The position numbers and the translations under genes are program-made. Below, piece by piece: positions 11,715 to 21,835 of a stretch of 64,000 nucleotides of DNA. The stretch spans positions 62,001-126,000 of the forward strand of contig JAOTOM010003194.1 in the NCBI GenBank assembly GCA_034440615.1. The letters are read 5' to 3'. Within the stretch, counting starts at the first letter, position 1; every line of letters begins with the position of its first letter. The notes beneath the pieces are model-generated. The model saw nothing but the letters and a program-made list of their open reading frames with translations. It ran no database searches and was not told the origin of the DNA. This DNA is from Ashinkailepas kermadecensis (lineage: Eukaryota > Arthropoda > Thecostraca > Neolepadidae).

Positions 11715-14215
11715 GTATTTGCCCTTGGCACCAGGCTTGGTGATTCACCGATCCTTTCACTTACAACCTTTCAAAATATTCAGCCATGTACCTTAGGTAA
11801 AGATTGCAATATTTTATGTCAGACAATTCCTCCTTCGGACTGCTCCTCAGCCTCAAATCGGACATCCTCCAGCGAAAACCCTTAGTTTCAGAGCTGCATA
11901 TGCAGGTGAAAATTGGTACATTTACGGCGCTCACTTTGACCAATGCTTCAAGCCAAGCAAAAGCTCAAACAGACTAAATACCACTGATTCAGATTTTCTC
12001 GTGATTTAGAGTAAATAACTGGGCAATGCAATGGAGAATTACATGCTTTACTTGATACAACACATAAGTTGCTCCCAAAAACACACACAACGCGCCATAA
12101 ACGTAGTACACCACGCCATGCGTTTAAATGTTCGCTGAAACAAAGAAATGAAGGTAGAGATGTTTTAATTAATTCCTTACCGCCACAGAGTTCTATGCAG
12201 CAGAATCACGGTTCCCTAGCTTCTCCAAAAAGTGGAAATTGGCCGAAACTAAACCACGCTTTACTCTCCAACGCGGGAATGTGCTGCTGGAATCAAACAA
12301 TATCCTATCCAGGATTAGCTTCGGCCTCCAACCGCTAGGTGGCAATAGCCCGTCCTTGGTCGCCGATTCCGGGGAGTTTCCTATCCGTTTACTATTATCC
12401 GTGGCCTTGGACAAAATGACATACCTTTTGTACGACCATTTAAATTTATCGGTATAACCTTTGATCGTCGGCTTTCCATGCATCAACACATGAAACACAT
12501 ACAGAACAAATGTTTTAGCCGCCTAAATTTATTTCGCTGCATTACTTCAACCCCTTTAGGAGCCGATCGTCACACTCTTTTACAATTATATAAATCCTTA
12601 GTACTCCCAATCATTGAATATGGCTCCGTAGTTTATGCTGGCGCCAGCCCATCCTCCTTACACATTTTAGACACCATTCAAAATAAATTTCTCCGTATCG
12701 CACTTGGTGCAATGACCACTTCACCCATTATTTATCTACAAGCAGAATCGGGAATTCCTCCGCTAGCTCTCCGTAGAATACAGCAAACACTTAGGTACGT
12801 CTCCAAAATTCAATTTCACGCAAACCACCCCACACACTCGTCATTACGAATTCTCCCAAATTTACATCATGATTATTTAGGTCCAGCCGAAAGGCGAACT
12901 GGTCTCACCATAGCTTCTCGGGTAAAAACATTTTCTGAACAACTTCACTTCACTATTCCACCCATTACTTCTCTTTCTCCACCAACTACACCACCGTGGC
13001 AGATAGCCAAACGACACATTTTCTATCTTACCACGACTCCAAAATCCCAGCTTTGTCCGGAATATATAAAACAAAAATTTTACCAAATTCGGTCTCGTTA
13101 TTACCATGTTCCTTTCGTTTTTACAGACGGTTCGAAAGATGCTAACCTTACAGGAAATGCCGTAGTTTCTGGAACATTCAAAAAACAACATCGATTGCCA
13201 AACGGAACTTCAATTTTCATCGCTGAATTACATGCCATCCTCATTGCCCTCCGTTATGTTCGCAACCGTTTTCTCTGTCACCCCATGCGCAGCGTCATCA
13301 TTTGTTCCGACTCCAAATCTGTTTTACAATCTCTTTCGTCACTTTCTTTTTCCCATCATTGCCATATTTATATTTATGAATCACTACAAACACTACATCT
13401 GATGGGCGTGAAGGTCCGTTTCCTGTGGGTGCCCAGTCACTGTGGCATCCCAGGAAACGAGGAAGCAGATCATCTCGCAAAAGAATCATTAGTAATACCA
13501 CATATCACAGAAATCGCACCACATTTTGACGCCATCAAATCAACAATACGACAGAAAATTCGGTATTTATGGAACGAAACTTGGACGTAAAACACAAACC
13601 ATACACAATTACGGAACATTAAGCCAGTCGTCGATATCCGGACACCATCATTTCACATCAACCGCCACGAAGAGAAAGTCTTATCGCGCATCCGCATAGG
13701 ACATACCTACCTCACACATAAATTTATTTATTCTGCTTCACCTCGACCTTCATGCCCATCATGTAACACTCATATTACAGTCCCACATATATTACTACAC
13801 TGCCCACAATACCATGGCCCTAGAAAACAACTTATCGATTACTGCCACACACACAACATTCCATTCTCCTTGCCCTCATTGTTGGGGGACGATCACCCAT
13901 TTCTTATCACGCTACTTTTTAATTTTCTACGAGAAACCAAATTGTTCCAGGATTTATAAACTAACTTTTGCGATTTAATTATTTATCCATTTGATATCAA
14001 CGGCGCGAAATGGCCCGAGTAGGCCGAAGCGCCTAATCCAGCAAAACAAACAATATGATATTCCATGCCTTACGACGCACCTCCAAAATAGCACGCATGA
14101 TGTGGTATATGTTAGAATATATAGTGGTGATCTGTTTTATCTTGGCATATATTGTGGTGACCTTTGATAACTTAACATATTTTAGTGAATTTTTAGCCGA
14201 TGTTTTAAAATGTAC

Positions 14216-14251
14216 ATATAGATATATAGATATATAGATATATAGATATAT

Positions 14252-14313
<62 letters not shown>
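14216..14313. repeat. (TA)n / ATAGAT microsatellite
   Basis: About five GATATATA units run into more than thirty TA dinucleotides just after the Jockey element, in the peroxidase intron. Confidence 0.95.
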
Positions 14314-14319
<6 letters not shown>

Positions 14320-14440
14320 ATGTACGTCTTGGTATATTTCACAGCATTATATCGCTCCTACTATAGGACTCATGCCGTCTGCTTATGCCTCAACTCAAGC
14401 TTACACCTCACACGTCTCCACGGGTCCGGCGTCGCCTCAC

Positions 14441-14646
14441 CTGTACACAGTCTGCAGCTGGTCCACCTGGCCGGGCTGGCGCACCAGCCGGCGCAGGTGT
14501 GCGAAGCTGGCGGCCGACGGCAGGCCGCACGCGCGCCGCCACACGTTGTAGGCCGGCAGGCCGTGGTCGCGGCCACGCTGCACGTTTATTGCGCCCAGGT
14601 GGAGCCCGACCGGCGCCCCGTCGGCCTCGAACAGGTGCGCCGTAAT
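14441..14646 (-). CDS. peroxidase exon, NVQRGRDHG block
   Basis: The exon opens after CACCAG (phase 0) and closes at TACAG/GTGAGG (phase 2); its 206 bp fits both. It encodes [10 protein letters not shown], then [16 protein letters not shown] and CGLPSAASF. The Asn of the QRGRDHG motif is the family residue that hydrogen-bonds the proximal heme His. Confidence 0.93.
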
Positions 14647-15270
14647 CTGGTGACAGGTGGTACGTGGTCTGCTGACAGGTGGGCCGTGGTCTGTTGACAA
14701 GCGGACCGTGGTCTATTGACAGGTGGTCCGTGGTCTGTTGGCAGGCGGACTGCGGTCTGTTGACAGGCGGACCGAAGTCTGTTGACATGCGGACCGTGGT
14801 CTGTTAACATGCGGACCGTGGTCTGTTGACAGGCGGACCGTGGTCTGTTGACAGATGATCCGTGATCTGTTGACATGTGGAGGTTCTGTTGACAGATGAA
14901 CCGTGGTCTGTTGACAGGTGTGTCGGTTTGTTGAACGGTGGGGCATGGTCTATTGGCAGGTGGTCCGTGGTCTGTTGACAGGCATGCCGTGGTATGTTGA
15001 CATGTGTGTCCTGGTATGTTGACAGGTGTGTCATGGTCTGTTGATAGGTGAGGATGGTCTGTTGACAGGCATGCTGTGGTATGTTGACATGTGTGGCATG
15101 GTATGTTGACAGGCTTGTCGTGGTCTGCTGACATGTGGGTGTGGTCTGTCGCCAGGTGAGTCAGGCTGTGCTGCCAGATGGTTAGCGGTCTGCTGACAGG
15201 TGATCCCTGGTCTGTTGACGCATGGGTTCAGGATAGATTGGCTGTGGTCTGTTGACAGGTGGGCGCGGTC
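14647..15270. repeat. about 22-bp minisatellite abutting a 3' splice site
   Basis: About 27 units of the type GGACCGTGGTCTGTTGACAGGC. On the minus strand each reads CAGACCACGGTCCRCCTGTC. That resembles the adjoining acceptor and exon start (CAG then ATTACGGCGCACCTGTT). The array starts directly at the exon edge and may have grown from it. Confidence 0.9.
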
Positions 15271-15442
15271 TGTTGGCGAACCGACCGTGACCAGTCAGTA
15301 AATGGTCAACGACCATTTACGACAACAAAAATTCAGCATGACAAGGGCACTACGACCGGGAACTTCTCCACCAAAAAAGCACCACCACACAACAAGCAGC
15401 ACCAGCTCCACCAGCTCGCGACGCGACATGACCTGTGCTGAC

Positions 15443-15625
15443 CTGGGAGGTCAGGTGACCGTCGACGGCTCTGCTGCTCGAGCTCAGCTGGCCGCGCACC
15501 AGGTTGTCCAGCTGGGTCGGCTGGTACAGCCGCGTCGGGTTGAAGTAGAAGCGGTGCAGCTGCGTGAAGCTCTTCGTCTTGCCGAACGGGCCCAGCAGTT
15601 TGATCAGGCCTTGAGACGACGTGAG
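15443..15625 (-). CDS. peroxidase exon, FYFNPTRLY block
   Basis: It encodes GLIKLLGPFGKTKSF, FYFNPTRLYQPTQLDNLV and AVDGHLTSQ, and ends at a GTCAGC donor in phase 0 that fits the next exon. The start is a problem. The frame and family spacing favour a start near 15625, but the only AG there (CTCAAG) is out of phase with the upstream exon. The next in-phase AG is before 15577 and would drop eleven residues. A one-base loss at the acceptor, or an assembly error, is possible. Confidence 0.8.
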
Positions 15626-15629
15626 CCAT

Positions 15630-16330
15630 GGTATCAAGGCAATGGTGATGGAAGATAATATAAAGCCGCCCAGTTGGGAACACGGGGTCGGGTGGCACCC
15701 AGGGTGTTGATTTCTGAGATGTTTTTTTTTTTTTTGGGGGGGGGGCGCAAAATAAATGAAGGCAATGGGCAACCCTAAAAACCAAAACAAATCAAACCAA
15801 ACCAAACCAATCCAAACTAAACCGAACCTGCTCGAGCCTAACTTAACGTAACCTGCCAAAACCTAACCAACCTACCTAACACAGCATAGCCTATCATTGC
15901 CTAACTCACAGAGGCTTCATAACACAAAACCTATGAACGTTCGCTTGCCAAAGCCTACGGATATTCGACTGTTTCTTATGACTGCATACAAAATGAACGT
16001 CCCTGCTTCGTCCCGGCAAAGCGTGAAAGATGATCATATTCCTCCACTGAAGCCGATAGGTATCCATCTTTGAGTGAAATACCGTTTGATATTCCACTTT
16101 TATTAGTGGACGGCCTTGTTTTTGCTGATTAGTGGATGATTTTTCTGGTCTTTATGTAACAACGTATGCGCCCAACAATTTGGTTGTTATCGTCTTCGTC
16201 ATTCGTCACTCGGAAGTGGCCCAGTCAAACCCAATGCACGCTCCTCAATGTCACGTAGTGCAAACAACTTCACTGAAGATACCCACAACGGCTGTCCGTG
16301 TGGGGAGCAGGTGCATACCTTCCTTGGCAT
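15630..16330. other. intron sequence, no gene
   Basis: It holds a T15G10 run near 15720. From 15780 to 15905 it is an AACC/CCTAA-rich degenerate stretch. Nothing codes. Confidence 0.5.
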
Positions 16331-16332
16331 GA

Positions 16333-16512
16333 CATGTCTTGTACCTGGATCTGATTATTATGTCACACACCTGAGTCTGGCTACTACGTCACACACCTAG
16401 ATCTGACTATTACCTCACACACCTGGATCCGCCTATGACGCCACACACCTGGATCGGGCTATGACGTCGCACACCTGGATCGGGCTATGACGTCACACAC
16501 CTGGATCTGACT
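16333..16512. repeat. 26-bp tandem repeat made from a 5' splice junction
   Basis: On the minus strand the exon end CAGATCCAG/GTGTGTGACGTCATAG repeats about seven times into the intron, with slowly decaying copies. Each carries its own AG/GTGTG donor-like site. Confidence 0.9.
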
Positions 16513-16637
16513 GTGTCCGAAGCGGAAAGCGGCCGTGGCGAACACGTTGACTATGGCGGGGTCGATAGCATCCGAGTAGCCGGTGAAGTAGCCGCTGGTG
16601 GCGGGCGTCAGGCCGGCTACGGTAGCCAGTTCGGCAC
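16501..16637 (-). CDS. peroxidase exon, proximal heme His
   Basis: It opens after CCTCAG in phase 1 and ends at ATCCAG/GTGTGT in phase 0 (137 bp, consistent). It encodes AELATVAGLTPATSGYFTGY, then DPAIVNVFATAAFRFGHSQ. The FGHS His is the proximal heme ligand in this family. The first copy of the 26-bp array overlaps its end. Confidence 0.93.
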
Positions 16638-17084
16638 CTGAGGTAGCCGCAGACAGTCATGGTCGGGGCGGTGTAGCAGGGTGGGAAAGCAGTCATGGTG
16701 GTCTTCTTTTTGAACTCGCCAGGAACGAATTAAGGATGGAGAGGACAGGTCGCGACAAAAAAAAGTACACTGGAAGTCCACAAAAACAACGTACATACAC
16801 CACGGAATGTAGGAGGGCCAGCTACTGTAAGAGGACCGGTTGCCCGCCTACCTGGGAGACATTAGAGGGGCGATGTCCTCCAACAATACCAAGAGAATAC
16901 GTATGGGTGTCGCCACGGCAATTGGTGGGGGGATGCCTCGTGATATTTAACATCATGCATGTGGCATTACATGGAAAACTCTACATATAAACCCTCTGCT
17001 ACCCTCTATCCAACAAGAAAAGGACAGACAATTTGCATGCACTCGGCTTCAACCATGAACCAAAAGCCAGGCGAGAGCGTCCAT

Positions 17085-17480
17085 CTCGTAATCTTTTCCC
17101 AGTATTCACCTACTCGTATCCCCGTTGGATGACCTTAGGGAGAGCATGCTTACCGAGCAGCAGGAGGTACTTGTTGGTCGTGATCCCGGTACTCGTATTC
17201 CAGTGGGATGCCCCGAGGGAGAGCATGTCTACCGAGTAGCAGGAGGTACTCGTTGGCCATGATCCCAGAATTCGTAACCCAGTTGGATGTCCTGAGGGAC
17301 AGCATGCCTACCGAGCAACAGTGGTAGGCACTCATTGGCCGTGATCACAGCATTCACAGTATCTATTCATCCACAGTATCCATCCACAATATAGTAACTA
17401 TTCTATCGGTATTTCAGTGGGATGTCCTGAGCGAGAGCACGCCTACCGAGCAGCAGCGGCAGGTACTCGCTGGCCGTGAT
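17085..17480. repeat. about 87-bp tandem copies of an exon end plus donor
   Basis: Four copies (about 17085, 17172, 17260 and 17405 onward). Each has GGGAGAGCATG-like sequence, then CTACCGAGCAGCAG, then GGTACTCGTTGGCC. Read on the minus strand, each restates the end of the neighbouring peroxidase exon (EYLPLLLG) with the CTCG/GTAG donor and the start of the intron. Confidence 0.9.
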
Positions 17481-17644
17481 GTGCTGAACCATTGCCACGG
17501 TGATGCGGCGACTCTCCTGGAACAGCCGCTCGTCGTCCCATTGCGGGTTGAGCTCGGCCAGCTCTGCCGCCACCAGGTTGTGCTGGCGCACCCACAGGGT
17601 GTGGGCGACCGTCAGCGAGATCTGCTCGTTCACTCGCGAGTCGC
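17447..17644 (-). CDS. peroxidase exon, SRVNEQ and RQHN blocks
   Basis: It opens after CGGCAG, phase 1, completing Gly with the 18.65k exon, and ends at CTCG/GTAGGC, phase 1 (198 bp). It encodes DSRVNEQISLTVAHTLWVRQ and continues HNLVAAEL..NPQWDDERLFQE..ITASEYLPLLLG. The R-x-x-E pair corresponds to the catalytic Arg and heme-linked Glu of animal peroxidases. Confidence 0.95.
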
Positions 17645-17670
17645 CTGCCGGCGGGCCGCCGCGCCGCGAA

Positions 17671-17795
17671 GTAGGTCAGTGGTCGCCGTGGCTCCAGTGG
17701 GGGTTCGGCCACGGCGGGGGTCAGGGGTCACTATAGCTCCGGTGGGGGTTTGGCCGTGATGTGGGTCAGGAGCCATCATGGCGCCGGTGGAGGTT
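17671..17795. repeat. about 50-bp tandem repeat beside a 3' splice site
   Basis: Three degenerate units contain CCGTGGCTCCAGTGGGGGTT or GGTGGGGGTTTGGCC. They lie just upstream, in transcription, of the exon at 17447-17644. Confidence 0.7.
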
Positions 17796-18152
17796 CGGCC
17801 TTCGGCAAAGAGCAAGTGCTCTTCAGAGGTCAAGGGTCAGGGTGTCGCCGGAGACGTGGAGCAGCGGGAAGGCTTTGAGGATCATTCAGCTATATGATTA
17901 TAAAGCAGCAGGTACAATAGTTGTTCAGCCCTGCATAGATTGGACAGCGTTGAGGGTTTTCCCAAGTCACATAGGAAGCCACAGTTCCCCCGCAGACACT
18001 GAATACACCATATGACTGCTCTGTGCTGCGGAGTTGCCCTACCGATGTGATGTGGGTACTGCGCTTCTGCCGTGATTCAACATGAGTGGGCTCCGTCACA
18101 ATCAACATCCAGCAGCCAGTCGCCATGTGTGGAGCGCATAGCGTCGTGGCGA

Positions 18153-18236
18153 GGTACAACGTCGTGGCGAGGTATGACGTCGTGACGAGGTATGACGTCG
18201 TGACGAGGTATGACGTCGTGACGAGGTATAACGTCT
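18153..18236. repeat. 18-bp tandem repeat
   Basis: Four to five copies of GAGGTATGACGTCGTGAC within the intron. Each unit contains GACGTC. Confidence 0.9.
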
Positions 18237-18534
18237 TCTCGTCGCCATTCCCTGGTCCCTGTGCGTCACACAGTAGGGTTTTGTTCTTCGGCTACCCTGT
18301 GCTGCATAAAGCAGTTGACTCAAGTACAGGAAGATGTTCGACAGCGTCAAGAAGCTGCAGTGTTTCCGCGCTGGGTGCCATGGTTATATCCCGACAGATA
18401 TCTGCAAAATAAAAAATAGGAAACATTCGGGTCAACTGCCACTGCTTGCAACCTTCATTAAAATAAGCTGAACCAGTCCTGAGTGCCGACACTGCACTAT
18501 GCCAAACACGGTGGAAGGCCTTTCGTGTACATAG

Positions 18535-18600
18535 CAGATCGGCTGCCGGGTGGCCACCGATCGGCTACCGGATGGTCGCCACTTGGCTACCGCATCTGAC
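18535..18600. repeat. about 22-bp repeat beside a 5' splice site
   Basis: Three copies of the type TCGGCTACCGGATGGTCGCCAC end next to the GTGAGG donor of the 18606-18708 exon. Confidence 0.65.
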
Positions 18601-18605
18601 CTCAC

Positions 18606-18708
18606 CCGAGCGGAAGCAGTACCGGTCGACGGCTATCGAGGCGTTCCGGTTGCAGCCGTCGTCAGGGTCGGCGCTGATCGGCAGCAGCTCGCGGCCGTCT
18701 GACGTTGT
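18606..18708 (-). CDS. peroxidase exon, GRELLP and PDDGCNR blocks
   Basis: It opens after TTCTGCAG in phase 0 and ends at TCGG/GTGAGG in phase 1. It encodes TTSDGRELLPIS, ADPDDGCNR and DRYCFRSG. It follows the SFIDGSNIYG exon 23 kb upstream, across the gypsy element. Confidence 0.93.
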
Positions 18709-18710
18709 CT

Positions 18711-18922
18711 GCAGAAGCGGGCGGCGACAAATCAGCGGATAGCAGCCCGCCGACAGCCAATGGGAGCGATTGTCACTCGGCCACCAAAGACAGGCGGCGA
18801 CCAATCAGCAGAGAGCACCCCGCCGACGGAAAATCGGAGCGATTGTCACTCGGCCACCAAAGGCAGGCGGCGACCAATCAGCAGAGAGCACCTCGTCGTC
18901 GGCCAATGGGATCGATTGTCTC
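18711..18922. repeat. about 72-bp tandem repeat beside a 3' splice site
   Basis: Three copies contain GCGGCGACCAATCAGCAGAG and GAGCGATTGTCACTCGGCCA. The unit includes the pyrimidine-rich acceptor region (on the minus strand GTCGCCGCC), so it may derive from the exon border. Confidence 0.85.
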
Positions 18923-19079
18923 TCAGCTACACGTTCTTGGTTGGATGCGTGACATCGACAAGACGATGGCAATATCGATCGCAGGTCAGTATTGAACTTG
19001 GAAGATGACGCATGCGTCCTTGCCAAGCATGAATTGCATGGATATCTGAGCAAAAACGAATTACCCACAGTTGTGATAA

Positions 19080-19276
19080 TGTAGTCGCTGAGTCCGAATT
19101 GCAAACACGGCTGACAGCTTTCAAGTCCAACCCGCCCGGGCGTACCGCACGTCCGGTCACCGTTAGCTTTATTCTCACACTCCCGCGGCCGGGATCTTTT
19201 GGCGCGAAGCAACAAGCCAATCGGAATGCACGCGTCGCCTTGGCGACGCGCGGGACCATGACGTCACCCGTCTACA
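19080..19276 (-). repeat. 3' LTR of the gypsy element
   Basis: Read on the minus strand it runs TGTAGACGGGTGACGTCATG to CAGCGACTACA. It matches the LTR at 40220-40417. No clear polypurine tract is visible next to it. Confidence 0.9.
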
Positions 19277-19736
19277 CTCTATAAACCTTGAAAAAAAGGA
19301 GTGCACACGCACTCAACGCACATGACCTAGACATGACACCGGAGCGAAATGGCACACGATGTATCGCCACGCTGTTCGAACTATCGTTACAAGTGGTCGT
19401 CAGCAGCATGGCAACGGGTTTATCCGCAACACAAAGACTGATGTCACGACTGCGCAAGACCGTCGCAAGTCTTAATAGGGTACGTACTAGATTTCAGCAC
19501 AAGGCATCTAGCACTCGCCATAGGCGCCCAAACGACTGAAGCGTTCCACAATCCGCACATACATTACACAGTTTCACAATGTGGTGTAGACCCGAAACAG
19601 ACCGCCCATCCACTAACGCATCCCCGGCGGGATCCTCATTTCCGCCCAACGCTAGTTATAACAATTGGTACACTAGCATCGTATTCTAACATCGCGCAAC
19701 CTCACATCATACACGCGTTTACACTGTAACTAACGA

Positions 19737-20387
19737 CTATTCTAACAACACCCAACCAGGAGCTCGCTTAACCCGACTCGATCGTCGCAACACAGTTGGC
19801 GGTACACTCGGGGGAAGTCCAGGCCCGGGGTCACCTGTCTCTGACCCTACTCCCTCCACGGATGGGACAACATCAGGGCTTTCTATTCCTAAGCTAACCG
19901 TAGTGCCCGTCAACGCCGATTCTGTCCTGACAGCGGGGCACCCATCCCCTTTTTCCCTCTGAACGGAAGTTGCTTGGGTGGGACCCAGATCGCCGCTGTT
20001 ACTGTCGTCACCACCAGCCGCTAACGCATCCGCGCCGAGATCTCCACTTTCCCCAACGACGCGAGTTCCGAGAGCGGTGCTTCCGGAGGAAGGATGTGAA
20101 TCCACTTCGCCTCCAGATTCCAGCACGCCAGGTCGGAATATGCCACATCGAACAAGTGGTGCGGGTGACCCAACCCCGGACGCCGGGGCGAGCGGCTCAC
20201 CGACGCCCTGCCTCTCATCATCCACACTTAAGCCACGTCCTGCTGGTGTATCTGTTACACCAGCTGCACATCCAGGCACTGCATCCCTGGTCACCTCAGC
20301 GGTCGTTGGTTGCAGTCTGTTATGATGCACTAGAATCGTCTTTCTGCTCCCATGCAGACGTATCCGATAATTTACATCACCCACTCG
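19737..20387 (-). pseudogene. gypsy pol 3' end (integrase C-terminus), cut off by hAT
   Basis: The frame continues RVGDVNYRIRL and ILVHHNRLQP, the usual integrase C-terminal fold in gypsy elements, then a low-complexity Gly/Ser/Pro tail ending RRSSRVKRAPGW. The upstream part of the frame is at 26484-26518 beyond the hAT element and then at 35343 beyond the second insert. The joined reading is continuous across both. Confidence 0.85.
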
Positions 20388-20404
20388 CAGTGGTTTCCGC
20401 ATGC

Positions 20405-20560
20405 GATAGGATGAGCGATAAACGATAAACGATAATTATCGCTGTTAAGTAAATCGGTTATCGTTATCGTTTATCGCTAAATTTTCAAAATTATCGCTCA
20501 TCCACTTATCGCAAGTTCCAAAAATTATGAACGATAAACGATAAAATGTAAAACGGGATG
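20405..20560. repeat. hAT left subterminal AACGATAA array
   Basis: Repeated CGATAAACGATAA and TTATCGTTATCG words lie just inside the left end. In hAT elements such subterminal motifs are transposase binding sites by family knowledge; that use here is inferred. Confidence 0.7.
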
Positions 20561-20714
20561 ATGGAAAAATGGAAGACGATCGACAGTGTATGCCGCGCGA
20601 CAGTGTGTGTGCGCAACCTGTTGCCATCTGCTAAGTGTACAGATCTGTCAGACGGCCGACGGGTGGTATAAATTTGCGCGGCGGGCCGGGCAGAGGTCAG
20701 TCACAGGGGGGTCC

Positions 20715-21107
20715 ACTCCCGCATATCTGGCAACTATCCAAATCTTCAGGTTAAAATAAGCCTATTTTCAAAGTTAATCGTCATTGAGATAATTGGATTA
20801 TTTCATTATCATTTGAAAATAGCATTCTGTACTCAGTGTAAAGAACTTGAAATAACATGTAGTTATTGATTGAGGCTTATTTTCAAAAACCTTTAAGAAC
20901 TGGCATTGTTCTACACTCCCGCATATCTGGCAACTATGCATATCTTCAAGTTAATATTAGCCTATCTTCAAAGTTAATCATAATTGAGATAATTTTATTA
21001 TTTCATTATCGTTTGAAAATAAAATTGTTTACTCAGTATAAAGAATTTGAAATAAGATTTTGTAGTTATTGATTGAGGCTTATTTACATAAAACCTTTAA
21101 GAACTGG
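20715..21107. repeat. 200-bp tandem duplication
   Basis: Two copies with a 200-bp period begin ACTCCCGCATATCTGGCAAC (20715 and 20915) and end AAAACCTTTAAGAACTGG. They sit between the hAT left end and its transposase. Nothing codes. Confidence 0.9.
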
Positions 21108-21835
21108 TAGGGACGATGGACATACGAGGGTTTGTCAAAAGCATATTCCTCGCGCCGCAAAACAGACGACGTTACGCATGACGTACGAGGGTTTATCGAA
21201 AGTGGTTGCGTCGAAAATATAATTACTTCTGCCGGTATGTCGGTACTTACGGAGTGACAGAATATATGTACTTCCACTGTGCTAAGCGTTGTCTTGGACA
21301 TTGGCGAATATTGGGATATACAATAAGTAGGTACCTATTGAAGACAATGTGTTAAAGTAGCCTATAATTGGTCTGTAGCTGGGCCAGATGTCTCAAGCAC
21401 CGAACCATCATCCAACAAAGCGGCGGACTGAATGCGTCCACGGCGCTGAGTGTACAAGCGGCCGCTGAGTGTACTGCGCTTTTGCGGCGCTTGGTCATCT
21501 TGGTGAGTCGGAATCAGTGCCCCTCAGCGACGGGGCTGCATGGCAGCTGGGGTTTGCATGGTGCCAGGTATGCAACACCAGCATCTGTACGCGTCCATTT
21601 CTTGTAAACACTAATGCTATTTGTACTCTGTTTTGGACCTTGATTTTGGACGTGAAAATAGGTCAGGGGCGGACTCCGTGCCACTGAAAATCGCGTATAT
21701 TCTGGACGAATTCGGCAGTAAAGCGAACAATATGCATGTGAGCGCAACAATTGAGCACTGAAAACGTTCCTTGGAATGTTAGCTATCGGTTGGTACCAAT
21801 TGTATCATCGTATCTCTGCTGGGTCACGAGATATA

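Larger units (their letters stand above)
9738..12403. mobile_element. non-autonomous DNA transposon with long inverted ends (P-like?)
   Basis: The ends are inverted: CACGGATAATAGTAAACGGA at the left and its complement at the right. A weaker inverted match continues for about 120 bp, with AATCCTGGATAGG on both sides. The flanks repeat CCTTGG (9732-9737 and 12405-12410). They can be read as a 7-bp duplication with one mismatch. Removing the insert rejoins the Jockey ORF2 in frame across LHLG/QND. No transposase is present. The 7-bp duplication would suit P or Dada-like families, but the family is not certain. Confidence 0.8.
7514..13959 (+). pseudogene. Jockey ORF2 (endonuclease, RT, RNase H), interrupted
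   Basis: ORF2 begins at the ATG of MSTLLQWNCRSL, the usual apurinic-type endonuclease start. A LLGDFNAHSPAWD motif follows at about 7914. RT motifs include PGKDHSNPNNFRPIALTS (about 9031), FLDISKAYD (9272), GLPQGSCISPVLFN (9451) and FADD (9545). The frame breaks off at 9737 in the nested insertion and resumes at 12411. RNase H follows (VFTDGSKDAN at about 13115; ICSDSKSVLQSL; WVPSHCGIPGNEEADHLAKE at 13426), then a C-terminal Cys/His segment (CPSCNTH) to a stop at 13957-13959. Several frameshifts occur (about 7600, 8060-8470, 9210, 9590, 13590). The reading gives the Jockey clade by domain order and the RNase H. Not functional. Confidence 0.85.
5674..14053 (+). mobile_element. Jockey-like non-LTR retrotransposon, full length but dead
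   Basis: The element is flanked by a perfect 14-bp direct repeat, TATGATATTCCATG (5660-5673 and 14054-14067). It starts with GAGTATTCAGTG. It carries ORF1 with zinc knuckles, then ORF2 with endonuclease, reverse transcriptase, RNase H and a Cys/His tail. It ends with a short A-rich tail (CAAAACAAACAA). A nested inverted-repeat element at 9738-12403 splits ORF2. Removing it gives about 5.7 kb, normal for the clade. Both ORFs contain frameshifts, so this copy is inactive. It lies inside the peroxidase intron between the 14.5k and 5.35k exons, in the opposite orientation to the gene. Confidence 0.9.

Noticed and set aside
14586..15134. 182-codon minus-strand His/Thr-rich frame
   Set aside because: It is the translation of the 22-bp minisatellite next to the 14.5k exon.
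15780..15905. Interstitial telomere repeat
   Set aside because: The AACC and CCTAA words are too irregular for a TTAGG array and could be simple low-complexity intron sequence.
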